From assembly GCF_024714495.1 (NCBI RefSeq), contig NZ_JAMZMJ010000005.1, positions 124,001 through 188,000 on the forward strand: 64,000 nucleotides of DNA, written 5' to 3'. Source of the stretch: Marinoscillum pacificum. GTDB lineage: Bacteria > Bacteroidota > Bacteroidia > Cytophagales > Cyclobacteriaceae. The translations under genes and the position numbers were made by a program. Shown here piece by piece: positions 10,000 through 20,572 of the stretch (positions within the stretch are counted from its first letter, which is position 1; every line of letters starts with the position of its first letter). A model generated the notes under the pieces. That model ran no database searches and was not told the origin of the DNA. It saw only the letters and a program-made list of their open reading frames with translations.

Positions 10000-12057
10000 T
10001 CAACTGATTGTTGCCCCATTATCTGCCTCACTATTTGGAGTAACAGCTTTCAATGACCCATCGGCGTTTTCTGCAAAAAGTAACATTCCTTGCGATTCAA
10101 TTCCCATTATTTTTCTAGGTGCAAGATTGGCCAAAACAGTTACTTTCTTTCCAATCATTTCCTCTGGAGTAAAGTGCTTGGCAATTCCACTAACTATCGT
10201 TCTTTGATCCAATCCTGTATCTACAGTAAACTTGAGTAGTTTGTTTGACTTCTCTACTTTCTCCGCAGTTTTAATCTCTCCTACTCTTAGGTCCATTTTC
10301 ATGAAATCATCAAAAGTCATCTCCTCTTTTGCAGGTGTTACTTTTGACGCTGAAGCCTCAGCTTCATTTGCTTTCTTCGTATCCATCAATTTTTGTACTT
10401 GTTCTTCCACTACTTTATCCTCTATCTTTTCAAACAATAATACTGGCTCATCTATTTTCTGCCCTTCGTTCAACAAATCAATTGAACCTGCATCGCTCCA
10501 CTTGGTATTTTCCTGATTCAACATACCTCTTAGCTTCTCAGATGTAAACGGCAAGAAAGGTTCAGACAATATGGTAAGACTACCAGCAATCTGCAATGCT
10601 AGATTCATGATGGTAGCAACTCTTGTTTCGTCTGTTTTAATCAACTTCCATGGTTCAGTGTCAGCGAGGTATTTGTTACCTACTCTGGCAAGATCCATCA
10701 GGTGATTAAGTGCTTCTCTGAATCTAAATTGTTCTAATGAAGACTCAACCTTGTCTCTGAATGTTTTTATTTCATCAATTACCTCTTGATCTCTGCCATC
10801 TAATGCACCTCTTACTGGGATTTTTCCATCAAAGTATTTGTGAGTAAGCACCACTGCTCGGTTGACAAAGTTTCCGAAAATGGCAACTAATTCGCTGTTG
10901 TTTCTTGACTGGAAGTCTTTCCAGGTAAAATCATTATCTTTTGTTTCTGGTGCATTTGCTGTCAACACATATCTCAAAACATCCTGTTTTTCAGGAAACT
11001 CTTCTAGATATTCGTGTAGCCAAACCGCCCAATTTCTTGAAGTTGATATCTTATTGGATTCCAGGTTCAAAAATTCATTTGCCGGCACATTATCAGGCAA
11101 AATGTAATCTCCATCAGCTTTAAGCAATGCAGGGAATATCACACAGTGAAATACGATATTGTCCTTACCTATAAAATGAACTAGACGAGTATCCTCTTTT
11201 TTCCAATAATCTTCCCAATTCTTGCCCTTATCCGCAGCCCAGTCTTTTGTGGCAGAGATATAACCAATTGGAGCATCAAACCATACATAAAGCACTTTAC
11301 CTTCAGCGCCTTCCACAGGCACTGGAATACCCCAATCCAAGTCACGAGTCATTGGTCTTGGTCTTAACCCATTGTCCAACCAGCTCTTACACTGGCCAGC
11401 CACATTCGATTTCCATTCTTTGTGATCTTCAAGAATCCATTGACGCAACCAATCTTCATATTCGTTCAAAGGAAAATACCAATGTTTGGTTTCTTTCATT
11501 ATTGGTGATTCTCCGCTAAGCATTGATTTAGGGTTGATCAATTCCGCTGGGCTCAAAGTGGACCCGCAGCTCTCACACTGATCGCCATAGGCTTCTGGAA
11601 AACTACAAGTTGGACAAGTCCCTTTGATATATCGATCTGCTAAAAATTGCTTTTCCTTTTGATCATAGAATTGTTCTGAAGAATGCTCTTCAAACTTTCC
11701 ATTCTCATACAACTTCTTAAAATAATCTGAGGCAGTCTTATGGTGGGTTTCAGAACTGGTCCTTGAGTAAATATCAAAGCTGATTCCAAACTGCTCAAAT
11801 GAGTTTTTTATTTGATTATGATATTTGTCTACAACCTGCTGAGGAGTAACCCCTTCTTTTCTTGCTCTTAACTCTATTGCTACTCCATGTTCGTCAGAAC
11901 CACATATAAAAGCAACATCTTTCCCCTGCTGTCTCAGAAATCTCGCATATATATCTGCGGGCACATACACTCCAGCCAGGTGACCTATGTGAACAGGACC
12001 ATTGGCATAAGGAAGTGCAGCTGTTAATGTGAATCTATTGTAATTTTTATTAGACAT
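10000..12057 (-). CDS. metG: Methionyl-tRNA synthetase
   Basis: About 685 residues. Charges tRNA-Met with methionine in the cytoplasm. The class I HIGH element is [14 protein letters not shown], a four-Cys zinc knuckle is [17 protein letters not shown], and the KMSKS loop is KISTSRNW, a variant I know from other Bacteroidota enzymes. A C-terminal EMAP/Trbp111-like tRNA-binding domain (about 575-685, [20 protein letters not shown]) is present, as in dimeric MetG. The frame can start at TTG 12081, but ATG 12057 ([11 protein letters not shown]) is preferred: it is preceded by GAGAG and removes an unusual eight-residue leader. Monocistronic with its own terminator. Confidence 0.97.
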   Translation of the reverse strand: MSNKNYNRFTLTAALPYANGPVHIGHLAGVYVPADIYARFLRQQGKDVAFICGSDEHGVAIELRARKEGVTPQQVVDKYHNQIKNSFEQFGISFDIYSRTSSETHHKTASDYFKKLYENGKFEEHSSEQFYDQKEKQFLADRYIKGTCPTCSFPEAYGDQCESCGSTLSPAELINPKSMLSGESPIMKETKHWYFPLNEYEDWLRQWILEDHKEWKSNVAGQCKSWLDNGLRPRPMTRDLDWGIPVPVEGAEGKVLYVWFDAPIGYISATKDWAADKGKNWEDYWKKEDTRLVHFIGKDNIVFHCVIFPALLKADGDYILPDNVPANEFLNLESNKISTSRNWAVWLHEYLEEFPEKQDVLRYVLTANAPETKDNDFTWKDFQSRNNSELVAIFGNFVNRAVVLTHKYFDGKIPVRGALDGRDQEVIDEIKTFRDKVESSLEQFRFREALNHLMDLARVGNKYLADTEPWKLIKTDETRVATIMNLALQIAGSLTILSEPFLPFTSEKLRGMLNQENTKWSDAGSIDLLNEGQKIDEPVLLFEKIEDKVVEEQVQKLMDTKKANEAEASASKVTPAKEEMTFDDFMKMDLRVGEIKTAEKVEKSNKLLKFTVDTGLDQRTIVSGIAKHFTPEEMIGKKVTVLANLAPRKIMGIESQGMLLFAENADGSLKAVTPNSEADNGATIS

Positions 12058-12244
12058 ATCTCTCGTTGAAATTGAGGGCAAATATAGAAATAAAAGAGTC
12101 GGCCTGTCAACTGATATGGACGTATTCCAGTATAGAAATTAAAGCCTTACCACTAAGAGTTAACCAGTGCCTTTTGCATAATTTATAGACGAGGGTGAGT
12201 CTAAATTCATTTTCTTTGCCCGAATTTAAACCGAACAATGATTT

Positions 12245-14101
12245 ATGAAGAAGTTGCTAATAGGAGCGCTCGGGCTCGTGCTGATGAATACATCTTTTTC
12301 TCAGGAAAAATATCAGGTAAACATTGATCTAGCTGCTACAGCTGATGACAAGGTACCTGTAGAGGTGTATATACCCCAGTCAGATAGTGAATTTGTAGAG
12401 TACCACATGGCTAAAGTAGTACCAGGGACTTACAGTATTTCAGATTTTGGTCGATTTGTTTCTGAGTTCAAAGCATACGATAGTGCTGGCAATGAACTGA
12501 GCACGGAAAACATCTCTACTAATAAGTGGAAAATAGCTAATTCCGGTAAGCTTGCGAAAATTTCATACCTGGTAGATGATACCTGGGATGAGTTTGAAGG
12601 GTATGGTGACAACATTATCTTCGAACCAGGCGGAACCAATATTAATAAAGAAGAAAACGCATTCGTATTAAACACTTTTGGTTTCATTGGATATATCGAT
12701 GGACAGAAGTTCGTGCCATATGAAGTGGCAATTAAACACAGCGAAAATACGTATGGCGCTACTGCGCTTAAAAAAGAAGCAATCAGCTCGACAGAAGACG
12801 TATTTTATGCGGATGACTTCAATTATTTAGCAGACGGTCCAATCATGTACTCTGTGCCTGATACGGTGACAAGAAAAATTGCAAACGCTGAGATTATTGT
12901 GTCAGTGGTATCTCCGAACAAAATGCTTTCTGCTAAGGATGTAATGGATAACATCTATGACTTGATGGTTGCACAGAGCAACTATTTAGGTGGTGAGCTA
13001 CCTGTTGATCGATATGCCTACCTGATCTACCTCAATGATGAATCAACTCTTTCTGGATCAATGGGAGCATTAGAGCATTCTTACTCCTCTGTGTATTCTC
13101 TTCCTGAGGCTGGAGCAGATAGAATTGGTCAAACTGTAAGAGATGTAGCAGCACATGAATTCTTCCACATTGTTACACCGTTAAACATACATTCTGAGGA
13201 AATTGGCAAATTTAACTACATAGAGCCTGAGATGTCAAAACACCTATGGCTTTATGAGGGAGTAACTGAATACAGCTCCATGCATGTACAGGTAAAATAC
13301 AACTTGTATGGTCCCGACAAATTCATGTCTGAGATTCAGGATAAACTTAGAGTAGCAGAGAGATTCCCTTCTGTTTCATTCACTGAAATGAGTGAACGCA
13401 TCCTGGAGCCAGATTTTGAGCGGATGTATTCCAATGTGTATTATAAAGGAGCATTGATTGGTATGTGCGTTGATCTTTATCTAATTAAATACTCTAATGG
13501 AGAAAAGGATCTTCAGTGGTTAATGAGAGAATTAGCGAAGAAATATGGCAAAGAAATATCCTTTCAGGATGACGAGCTTTTCGATGTTATCGAAGAATTG
13601 ACTTATCCTGAAGTAAGAGCATTTTTAGATACTTATGTAGCAGGAAATGAGCCGCTACCAATCGCTGAAGTATTGGGTTGGGCAGGAATTAACTACACAG
13701 AAGAAAAGACCATAAAACAAACGTCTAGCTTCAGAAGCGGAATAGGCATTACCTTAAATGAAGATAGAGAAATTATGGTTGAAGAAGTGGATCCAGAAAG
13801 TGCATTTGCCACTGCTCTTGGTTACCAAACAGGTGATGTCATTACAGAAATCAACGGAATGGAATTCAATCTGGGTACCGCTCAAGAAGTAATTGAGGCT
13901 TACCAGGAAGAAGTGAAGGTTGGTGACAAGGTGAAGATTGTGGTGAAGAGAGAAACTAAAAAAGGTAAAATCAAAGAAAAGACTTTAAAAGCCAAAGCTC
14001 TAGAAGTCGATACCACTGTAAAACACTTCCTTGAACTGGACAAAGACCCTACAGAAGATCAATACCGCGTATTGCAATCCTGGATAGTAGCAGGAAAGTA
14101 A
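12245..14101 (+). CDS. M61-family (glycyl aminopeptidase-like) metallopeptidase with PDZ domain
   Basis: 618 residues. Signal peptide MKKLLIGALGLVLMNTSFSQ, then the M61 N-terminal beta domain, then the catalytic thermolysin-like domain with zinc motif HEFFHIV (HExxH) and the third ligand in WLYEGVTEY, and a PDZ domain at about 500-585 (ALGYQTGDVITEINGME). Family members release N-terminal Gly or Ala from peptides or act as periplasmic proteases. Exported, probably periplasmic. The gene is monocistronic and followed by a strong terminator. Confidence 0.92.
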   Translation: MKKLLIGALGLVLMNTSFSQEKYQVNIDLAATADDKVPVEVYIPQSDSEFVEYHMAKVVPGTYSISDFGRFVSEFKAYDSAGNELSTENISTNKWKIANSGKLAKISYLVDDTWDEFEGYGDNIIFEPGGTNINKEENAFVLNTFGFIGYIDGQKFVPYEVAIKHSENTYGATALKKEAISSTEDVFYADDFNYLADGPIMYSVPDTVTRKIANAEIIVSVVSPNKMLSAKDVMDNIYDLMVAQSNYLGGELPVDRYAYLIYLNDESTLSGSMGALEHSYSSVYSLPEAGADRIGQTVRDVAAHEFFHIVTPLNIHSEEIGKFNYIEPEMSKHLWLYEGVTEYSSMHVQVKYNLYGPDKFMSEIQDKLRVAERFPSVSFTEMSERILEPDFERMYSNVYYKGALIGMCVDLYLIKYSNGEKDLQWLMRELAKKYGKEISFQDDELFDVIEELTYPEVRAFLDTYVAGNEPLPIAEVLGWAGINYTEEKTIKQTSSFRSGIGITLNEDREIMVEEVDPESAFATALGYQTGDVITEINGMEFNLGTAQEVIEAYQEEVKVGDKVKIVVKRETKKGKIKEKTLKAKALEVDTTVKHFLELDKDPTEDQYRVLQSWIVAGK

Positions 14102-14127
14102 GGTATTGTAGAGATAAAGTTAAAAAA

Positions 14128-14159
14128 GCCACCTGAAACACAGGTGGCTTTTATTTTTT
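14128..14159 (+). terminator. Rho-independent terminator of the M61 peptidase gene
   Basis: Perfect 8-bp stem GCCACCTG / CAGGTGGC with a 5-base loop, then TTTTATTTTTT. It begins 27 bp after the stop codon. Confidence 0.9.
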
Positions 14160-14383
14160 GTACTGGTTAGAAGTAGTTAGGCTTCTTAATACAAAACAGT
14201 TTTAGCTAAACGACCATGGCTGGGTCAGTTATTAGTTAGTCATTCTGGCTAGTCAATCATTATGATTTACCAAACGCTTGATTCGAAATTAGGTCGTCTA
14301 ACTATCAAATGATAGCAATTGGTTATTTATCGTCCCAAGTGGTCATATATCAGGACTAACAGCCAATTAACTACTCAAGTAGA

Positions 14384-15115
14384 CTATAACTGACCAAGCT
14401 CTTTCAACAATTGATCTTTCTTATTACGAGCAACATCCACAATTTGACCTGATTTTAATATCAATTGACCACCTCTACCCTTCTTATATACTTCAACCTG
14501 ATCGAGGTTAACAAGAAAGGATTTATGAACTCTACAAAAACGATAACCATCAAGCGTACGTTCGAAATCCGCCAATGGTTTGGTCGCAATAATCTTCCGC
14601 CCTTCGTCCAAGTGAAAAATAGAATAATTCCTATCTGCTTCTACAAAACCTATTGTAGAAGGCTCTATCATATGTATTTCTTCTGCTGATGAGATCGGAA
14701 TTCTTTCACTTTGATTTTTATTCAAAAGGTCTTTCAAACTGGCAACACTGACCATATTCTGACTATCTCTTACTTTACGTATTGCGTTGAGTAAATCTAG
14801 TTTGTCGACCGGTTTGACCAGATAATCAATGGCAGATGCCTTTAAAGCCTGGAGAGCATACTTCTCATGACCAGTTGTGAAAATAATCTTAGGAAGGGGA
14901 ATTTGATTTCTTTGAATAAGGTCGAATCCAGAATATTGAGGCATGTCTACATCTAAAAAAACCAGATCAGGTCTCAACTTCAAAATCACCTCTTCGGCTT
15001 CAGGAACATTGCGTGCCTCTCCTATCACATGCACGTCTGTACTATTCTGGGCTATTAATAGCCTTAAGTTTTCCCTTGCTGATAACTCATCATCTATAAT
15101 GACTGCATTTATCAT
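14384..15115 (-). CDS. LytTR-family response regulator
   Basis: 243 residues. The receiver domain (1-120) has the acidic pair IIDDE, the phosphoacceptor Asp in VFLDVDMP, the switch Thr in IIFTTGH and the Lys in YLVKP. The LytTR DNA-binding domain (about 145-240) is recognised by VEADRNYSIFHL, RFCRVHKSFLVNL and GQIVDVARNKK. It would bind direct repeats upstream of target genes when phosphorylated by a LytS-type kinase. No such kinase is adjacent; the truncated kinase at the left edge is one candidate. It is isolated, with large non-coding gaps on both sides. Confidence 0.95.
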   Translation of the reverse strand: MINAVIIDDELSARENLRLLIAQNSTDVHVIGEARNVPEAEEVILKLRPDLVFLDVDMPQYSGFDLIQRNQIPLPKIIFTTGHEKYALQALKASAIDYLVKPVDKLDLLNAIRKVRDSQNMVSVASLKDLLNKNQSERIPISSAEEIHMIEPSTIGFVEADRNYSIFHLDEGRKIIATKPLADFERTLDGYRFCRVHKSFLVNLDQVEVYKKGRGGQLILKSGQIVDVARNKKDQLLKELGQL

Positions 15116-15855
15116 GTGCTATACGGTCTAATGTCTTCAATTATGTAAGCTAGTAGGTCACACTTAATATATCAGTTGATAGTAAAAACCGAAACGCCCC
15201 ATATCGACACAGCTGATGATTTAAACAAGCGTGTTAATTACTTTTCAACGATCACTACTTCAAAAAATTGCTGGTAATGGAGGATAAACAATAATCATTC
15301 CACTAATCGAAAACTTGAGAAGTTTGTAAGGCATCATGCCGACAACAGCAACTAAACTATAATACCGTTATGATCAACTAACTAATCTCCTTCTTACTTC
15401 GCAGGTTCCACACTCTTAATCAAAGTAGTTAATCTCGCATGACTATCTCAAATCTATCATTTACTAAGTTAATTCCCCCATTTAGAAGGAGTTTCTTTAG
15501 CTCATTGTAAAAATGAGAATTGATTTTATAGACTGTCGATTAATATCCCAGAGCTTCACATTTTCACAATCAGTGATAATTGTCCTTACCAACTAATCAT
15601 CAACATCACTCCCAGAGACTTGGAGGAATTGCACCAACGTAAAAAATCAAGTTTGTCGTTCTTAATCCATTCAAACTATCTCTATACTGTTCACAACATC
15701 TACCCGCTGTAAAGGTTAATTATTGAAGCTGATACCGACTCACCTTTGAGTCGATAGCACCATGCAGCATATAGTTTAATCTATATCAGATTATATTGGC
15801 TTATTTTTAGGTTTGACTATGAGCCATATATATATTCGAGTATCAGTTACTACTT
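15116..15855. other. 740-bp intergenic stretch without a convincing gene
   Basis: The stretch separates the divergent LytTR regulator and hybrid kinase genes. All frames are broken by stops and I see no conserved protein. Small hairpins are visible (CTCATT-n5-AATGAG at 15501-15517). A TAGGTTTG box at 15808-15815 matches the Bacteroidota -7 element and is placed 41 bp before the kinase start, but I find no well-spaced TTG -33 element. Confidence 0.6.
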
Positions 15856-17631
15856 ATGAAAAAACTGTTAGCCAGCTTAAGTCAGATTATCGAGGCATAT
15901 GACACTCCTTATTACAAGATTCATCAAATGGCACTTCCATTTTTTGCAATTATTGGAGCAATTTGCAACCTGTTCTTTTATATTTTTCTGAAGTTTTTCA
16001 CTGATTATGAAGAGAATATTTGGCTTAGAATCATCGTCATAATTCTTTTTGGAAGTCTTTTAATTTTACCAAGAGATAGAAAACTAACCAAAAAAGAAGC
16101 CTGGTACATGGAGTTTGTATGGCTCGCTACGCTTCCTTTGTTTTTTTGTATTCTGCTGTTCCTCAATGATCTGAATACCTATTGGACTATTTCGCTCTTA
16201 CTTGCTGTAACATTTTATGCGTTGTTAGCCGATCCCATCAAGGGGTTGATTTTATATCCGTTAATATTCATTGGTGTCTTTAGCATATTCGTATTCTACT
16301 TAGGCTTTTCCATTGAAAACATGCAGTCGGTATACGAAAGCTTTTTCGTCACCAATCTGATGAATATAGTTATTGGAGGCTTACATGCTGTCACCAGGTC
16401 TGTTTTTCTGAAATTTGAGCTCACTAATGATATTATTGAAGAGAATAAAGTAGAACTCATCAAGCGACAACAAATTGCTGAAAAAGCGAGTAAAGCGAAA
16501 ACGGATTTTCTGGCGAACATGAGTCATGAAATTAGAACCCCTCTCAATTCAATCATAGGTTTTAGTAGAGCGCTGGAAGAACAAAGTGAAGAACATCACT
16601 TTCCTGAAGAGTCAAATACTCTAATCGGATATATTAGAAACGCTGGAGAGCATCTAACAGAGCTCATCAACAATGTATTGGATCTGTCAAAGATAGAGGC
16701 TGGAAAACTGGAACTTTTCAAGCAACCTTTTAGGTTGAGACGCTTAATTGAAAATGTGTACCATCTTCATTTTCAACAAGCACAAAATAAAGGTCTTAAT
16801 TTAGAATTTTCAATTGACCCTAAACTTCCAGAATTCATCTTATCAGACAGGATTAAGCTCAATCAAATTTTAACAAATCTGGTAGCCAATGCTATTAAAT
16901 TTAGTCATTCAGGAACCATTTCTATTCAGGTCAACCATCAAGAAAACAAATTACTAATAGCTGTATCGGATGAAGGTATAGGCATTTCACCCGATCGACA
17001 AGCGGCAATATTCAACTCTTTCGAACAAGCGGACAATACAACTACCAGACGTTTTGGAGGAAGTGGTCTAGGTTTAGCGATTAGTAAGAAAATGGCCGAA
17101 TTATTGGGAGGAAATATCACTTTAATCAGTCAACCAGGAAAAGGGTCTACGTTCTTTGTTCTTTTACCTTTCGATAAGGCCTACAACGACTATGCAGACA
17201 GTAAAGAGACCAATCAAATTATTAAATCTATTCCTACCAATAAGCAAATTCTGATCGTTGAAGACGATCTTATGAATCAACTGGTTATTAAAGGAATGCT
17301 CGCAAAGACTAAAGTTCCTCTTAAAATTGTTTCTAACGGCAAAGAAGCAATAGATTATTTGAAAAATGGAATGGAAACCAATTCGTTACCTGATTTGGTA
17401 TTTATGGATCTACACATGCCGATTATGGATGGAGTGGAAGCGCTTGGACATATTCGTAATGAAATGAATCTTGGAAGCTTACCAGTTGTAGCTCTTACTG
17501 CAGATGCTCTAGCAGAGCAAAAAGCCAATGGACTTAGAATGGGTTTTTCTGAGTATATCACCAAGCCAATTGTACAAGAAGAATTGTTCCTTGTGCTGAA
17601 TCAATTCTTAAACCAACCTACCAATATTTAG
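15856..17631 (+). CDS. Hybrid sensor histidine kinase with C-terminal receiver
   Basis: 591 residues. Six hydrophobic segments (about 20-195) form a membrane sensor module with no recognised ligand-binding domain. A coiled linker leads to HisKA (FLANMSHEIRTPLNSIIGFS, phospho-His near 226), HATPase_c with N box ILTNLVANAIKFS and G boxes SDEGIGIS and GGSGLGLAIS, and a receiver at about 470-585 with QILIVEDD, phosphoacceptor Asp in VFMDLHMPIMDG, and ITKPI. There is no HPt domain, so phosphate must pass to a separate HPt protein or the receiver acts as a brake. It is monocistronic and convergent with the TPR kinase. Confidence 0.93.
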   Translation: MKKLLASLSQIIEAYDTPYYKIHQMALPFFAIIGAICNLFFYIFLKFFTDYEENIWLRIIVIILFGSLLILPRDRKLTKKEAWYMEFVWLATLPLFFCILLFLNDLNTYWTISLLLAVTFYALLADPIKGLILYPLIFIGVFSIFVFYLGFSIENMQSVYESFFVTNLMNIVIGGLHAVTRSVFLKFELTNDIIEENKVELIKRQQIAEKASKAKTDFLANMSHEIRTPLNSIIGFSRALEEQSEEHHFPEESNTLIGYIRNAGEHLTELINNVLDLSKIEAGKLELFKQPFRLRRLIENVYHLHFQQAQNKGLNLEFSIDPKLPEFILSDRIKLNQILTNLVANAIKFSHSGTISIQVNHQENKLLIAVSDEGIGISPDRQAAIFNSFEQADNTTTRRFGGSGLGLAISKKMAELLGGNITLISQPGKGSTFFVLLPFDKAYNDYADSKETNQIIKSIPTNKQILIVEDDLMNQLVIKGMLAKTKVPLKIVSNGKEAIDYLKNGMETNSLPDLVFMDLHMPIMDGVEALGHIRNEMNLGSLPVVALTADALAEQKANGLRMGFSEYITKPIVQEELFLVLNQFLNQPTNI

Positions 17632-17674
17632 AGTTGTAACAACTGTTGTAAAAGACAGGAAATTCCTACTTGAC

Positions 17675-19561
17675 CTACTTACCAGCTAAAGGAAGTTCTA
17701 CAATAAATTTGGTACCCTCATTCAATTTACTGGTTACAGTCAGATTACCCTTATTCTTGTGTGTAAAGTCATTCACCAATTGTAAGCCAAGTCCCAAACC
17801 TGTTTCTCCAATAGTACCTACAGAAGTGTTCAGTTCTTCTGGGTTGAACAGATTGCTTAATCGCTCTTGGGAAATCCCCACTCCTGTATCTGAAACCTCA
17901 ATTTGACAATACCCATTCGACTGAGTGGCCGAAATATTGACCGAACCGCCCATATGAGTATATTTAATACCATTATGAACCAGGTTTCTAATAATAGTAG
18001 AAATAGTGTTTTTATCACCGAAAAGGAATATTTGTTCTTCAGAATGCGTGTATTTCAACTTGACATCTTTTGCAACTGCATTGTCTTTGTACATATCGAC
18101 AATTCGGTTCACTATTTCATTTAAGTCCAATTTCTCTGGAACATACGGAAATTGCCCTCTTTGATTCATTGCCCAGTTTAGTAGATTATCAAGAAGCATG
18201 ATCAAGCGCTGCACTGAGCCTCCCATTTGTTCCACTATACCCGTAATCTTTTTAGGGTCACCATCTTTCAGGTACATCTGACAGACAGTAATTAATCCAC
18301 CCAAAGTATGCACAGGCTCTCTCAAATCGTGGGAAATGATTGAAAAGTATTTATCCTTCGTATGATTCAATTGTTCCAGGTCGTCGTTCTGCTTTTCTAA
18401 CTGCTTACTGAGCCTATTTTTTGATCGGAAAGATGTGAACACGATAATTATAAGGAAAACAAATGCGGCTAGCAATAGAGCTCCAGTAACAATAACTATC
18501 CGTGTATTCTTCTGTTGCTCCACCAGATAGTCTACTTCCTTCTGCTTGAGCCCAACTTCATATTCGGTCCGTAAATCCCCTAGTCGTTGTGTGGTTTGGA
18601 GATTTTGAATACTATCCTTATAGGCGTAATACTGTGTTTGATATTGAATAGCATCCTCTAGATTGTTCTTCTTTAATGACAGGCGATACAATATCTGTGA
18701 TGCATCTCTTGCTTGCTCTTTTAATCCTGCATTTTTTGCGAGTTCTAATCCCTTTAAGGTATAGGTAAATGCCTCATCCTCTTGTTTCTCTTCTAGAAAG
18801 ATTTTCCCAAGATGATTATAATAATCAGCCATACCATAATCATCACCTATTGGCTGTAGCATTTCTATGGCCTCAAACAACCCCTTTTTAGCCAAGTCTC
18901 TATCTCCTTTTTTCCAATAGATTAATGCCCTATTTCCAATGACATAGGCAATTCCAATTTGCATATCGATCTTCCTCAAAATTGTCTCTGACTCATCATA
19001 ATAAGTCATTGCAGAGTCGTAATTACCAATGAGGTAATGATCATATCCGATATTTATAAGACTTAAAGCGAAATATTGTCGTCGATTGGATTTTCTTAGG
19101 ATATTTACCGTTTTCACTCCATAGTAAAGTGCATTTTCAGAATCACCATTTTGGGTGTAACAAGTCGATATTTCTCCATAAATATCTTCTGCTAGTAAAT
19201 CTCTAAACTGCTCTTTACCTTCTGCTTCCTCCGCGCTTTTAAACAGATATTCAAGGGCTCTGCTCAGATTACCCATAAAACGGTGAGCAATACCAATTTT
19301 GCAATTGGCCTTAATGCGGTATTCTAGGCTATTGGCTTTTTCTGCCAAAACCAATAATTTCTCCCCATATTCAAGTTTTTCATAAGCATCACTCGCAAAG
19401 GTAGATAGCCAGTAATAGGCCTCGAGTTCCTGACTAGGTGACAAAATTCCTTGTTCAATTACTTGTTTGATACTATCCGCCTTTAATTGATTTTGAGCAG
19501 ATATATCAATGGAAATGAAACTAAAGATGAGTAAGAATATGGAAAATTTATAGCTGGCCAT
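17675..19561 (-). CDS. TPR-repeat sensor histidine kinase
   Basis: 628 residues. Signal peptide (1-22), then about seven tetratricopeptide repeats (35-330) facing the periplasm, a coiled segment, one membrane segment near 350-372 (IVIVTGALLLAAFVFLIIIV), HisKA with YFSIISHDLREPVHTLGG, and HATPase_c with N box STIIRNLVHNGIKYT and G boxes DTGVGIS and GETGLGLGL. This periplasmic-TPR kinase layout is common in Bacteroidota. No response regulator is adjacent. It is followed closely upstream by a lipoprotein gene (20 bp gap), which may be co-transcribed. Confidence 0.93.
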   Translation of the reverse strand: MASYKFSIFLLIFSFISIDISAQNQLKADSIKQVIEQGILSPSQELEAYYWLSTFASDAYEKLEYGEKLLVLAEKANSLEYRIKANCKIGIAHRFMGNLSRALEYLFKSAEEAEGKEQFRDLLAEDIYGEISTCYTQNGDSENALYYGVKTVNILRKSNRRQYFALSLINIGYDHYLIGNYDSAMTYYDESETILRKIDMQIGIAYVIGNRALIYWKKGDRDLAKKGLFEAIEMLQPIGDDYGMADYYNHLGKIFLEEKQEDEAFTYTLKGLELAKNAGLKEQARDASQILYRLSLKKNNLEDAIQYQTQYYAYKDSIQNLQTTQRLGDLRTEYEVGLKQKEVDYLVEQQKNTRIVIVTGALLLAAFVFLIIIVFTSFRSKNRLSKQLEKQNDDLEQLNHTKDKYFSIISHDLREPVHTLGGLITVCQMYLKDGDPKKITGIVEQMGGSVQRLIMLLDNLLNWAMNQRGQFPYVPEKLDLNEIVNRIVDMYKDNAVAKDVKLKYTHSEEQIFLFGDKNTISTIIRNLVHNGIKYTHMGGSVNISATQSNGYCQIEVSDTGVGISQERLSNLFNPEELNTSVGTIGETGLGLGLQLVNDFTHKNKGNLTVTSKLNEGTKFIVELPLAGK

Positions 19562-19581
19562 TGTAATAGAATATAGATCAA

Positions 19582-20214
19582 TTAGTTTCCTGTACCATCA
19601 TTCAAATCAACTTCAACCTCTACATCTACTATCCCGTTTTTTATCTGAATCTTTGGGTCTAATCGAACTTTCACACCCGCATAATCTTTTGACTCATATA
19701 CAATATCGTACTTCAACATATTATGATCAGAATCATAATCATCAGGCACTTGCACAACCCACATTTTATAATCTTTAATTTCACTTGGTAAATCATCCAA
19801 AAACTCCAATGATTGATCATCAAAATCGATACTGTCAAGTGAATTAATACCTGCGCCAGAAAACCAAAAAATCATTTCACCAGGCATTACAGATGCCGTT
19901 ATCGTGGTTTCTTCAATTTTCTGGTATCCATTAATTGAATCCGTATTCGTATTGTAAACCAATTCACCCTTATGAAACTTTATGACGGTAATGGACTTCT
20001 TTATTTTGTCAATTGCATCTTCTGCTCTACCATTCGTATTGCTTGATCCATAAGTAGTAGACAAATAAGAATCAACCAGTTCGGTTGCTGATTCCATATC
20101 ATGATCTACCTCCTCAATAACCATAGGAAAATCATTATCCTTACAAGACAATAAACATGAAAAAAGGATTAGAACGATTATGGGAACTTTCCAATGTGTT
20201 TTGATGATGGTCAT
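19582..20214 (-). CDS. Hypothetical lipoprotein upstream of TPR kinase
   Basis: 210 residues, family not recognised. The N-terminus is a lipoprotein signal (IIVLILFSCLLSCKDN). The mature part is acidic, with predicted beta strands in the C-terminal half (KVRLDPKIQIKNG, VDVEVEVDLND). The 20-bp spacing to the kinase gene suggests one transcript, so it could be an accessory sensor component, but nothing in the sequence shows that directly. Confidence 0.65.
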   Translation of the reverse strand: MTIIKTHWKVPIIVLILFSCLLSCKDNDFPMVIEEVDHDMESATELVDSYLSTTYGSSNTNGRAEDAIDKIKKSITVIKFHKGELVYNTNTDSINGYQKIEETTITASVMPGEMIFWFSGAGINSLDSIDFDDQSLEFLDDLPSEIKDYKMWVVQVPDDYDSDHNMLKYDIVYESKDYAGVKVRLDPKIQIKNGIVDVEVEVDLNDGTGN

Positions 20215-20511
20215 AATTTATATAGTAACAGGGTGGATTTAAGTAGCAACCAAAACAAAGGTCTTTAAAATAGTCTCAATTGGCAGCCATCACCCCAACC
20301 TCTTAGACTAACATTAAAATTTGAGCGATGAATAGCAGTATTTACGTGATCAACCTTAAAACATCACACAATCAACTATAAATCAATTATTTACACATAA
20401 ATCAATCACTTTCCCATTCGCGAGATCCACTAAAAACCCTCACTAAAGTTTCAATTCTCACTTACTCTCTGACAAAAATCAACGATGTTGGTGACCATCT
20501 TCATGAGTACG
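20215..20511. other. Intergenic stretch before the PFOR-Rnf cluster
   Basis: AT-rich stretch of about 300 bp between divergent genes. No reading frame of note. It must contain the promoters of the lipoprotein/TPR kinase pair and of the PFOR-Rnf cluster; I could not assign either with confidence. Confidence 0.5.
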
Positions 20512-20568
20512 GTAGGGTTTAGTAGATAATTTCATAATCAGAAATTCATCCTTTCTACTAAATCCTAC
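20512..20568 (+). promoter_or_regulatory. Long hairpin directly before the first gene of the PFOR-Rnf cluster
   Basis: Arms GTAGGGTTTAGTAGA (20512-20526) and TCTACTAAATCCTAC (20554-20568) pair at 14 of 15 positions with the remaining one a possible G-U pair. The loop contains a second inverted repeat (AATTTC / GAAATT). The structure ends 4 bases before the ATG at 20573, where it would cover the ribosome binding region. It could be an operator for a dimeric regulator or an RNA switch of translation. Confidence 0.6.
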
Positions 20569-20572
20569 AATC

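Noticed and set aside
11030-11110. KISTS instead of KMSKS in MetG as a defect
   Set aside because: This variant is found in other Bacteroidota enzymes that otherwise look normal, so it is not a sign of inactivation.
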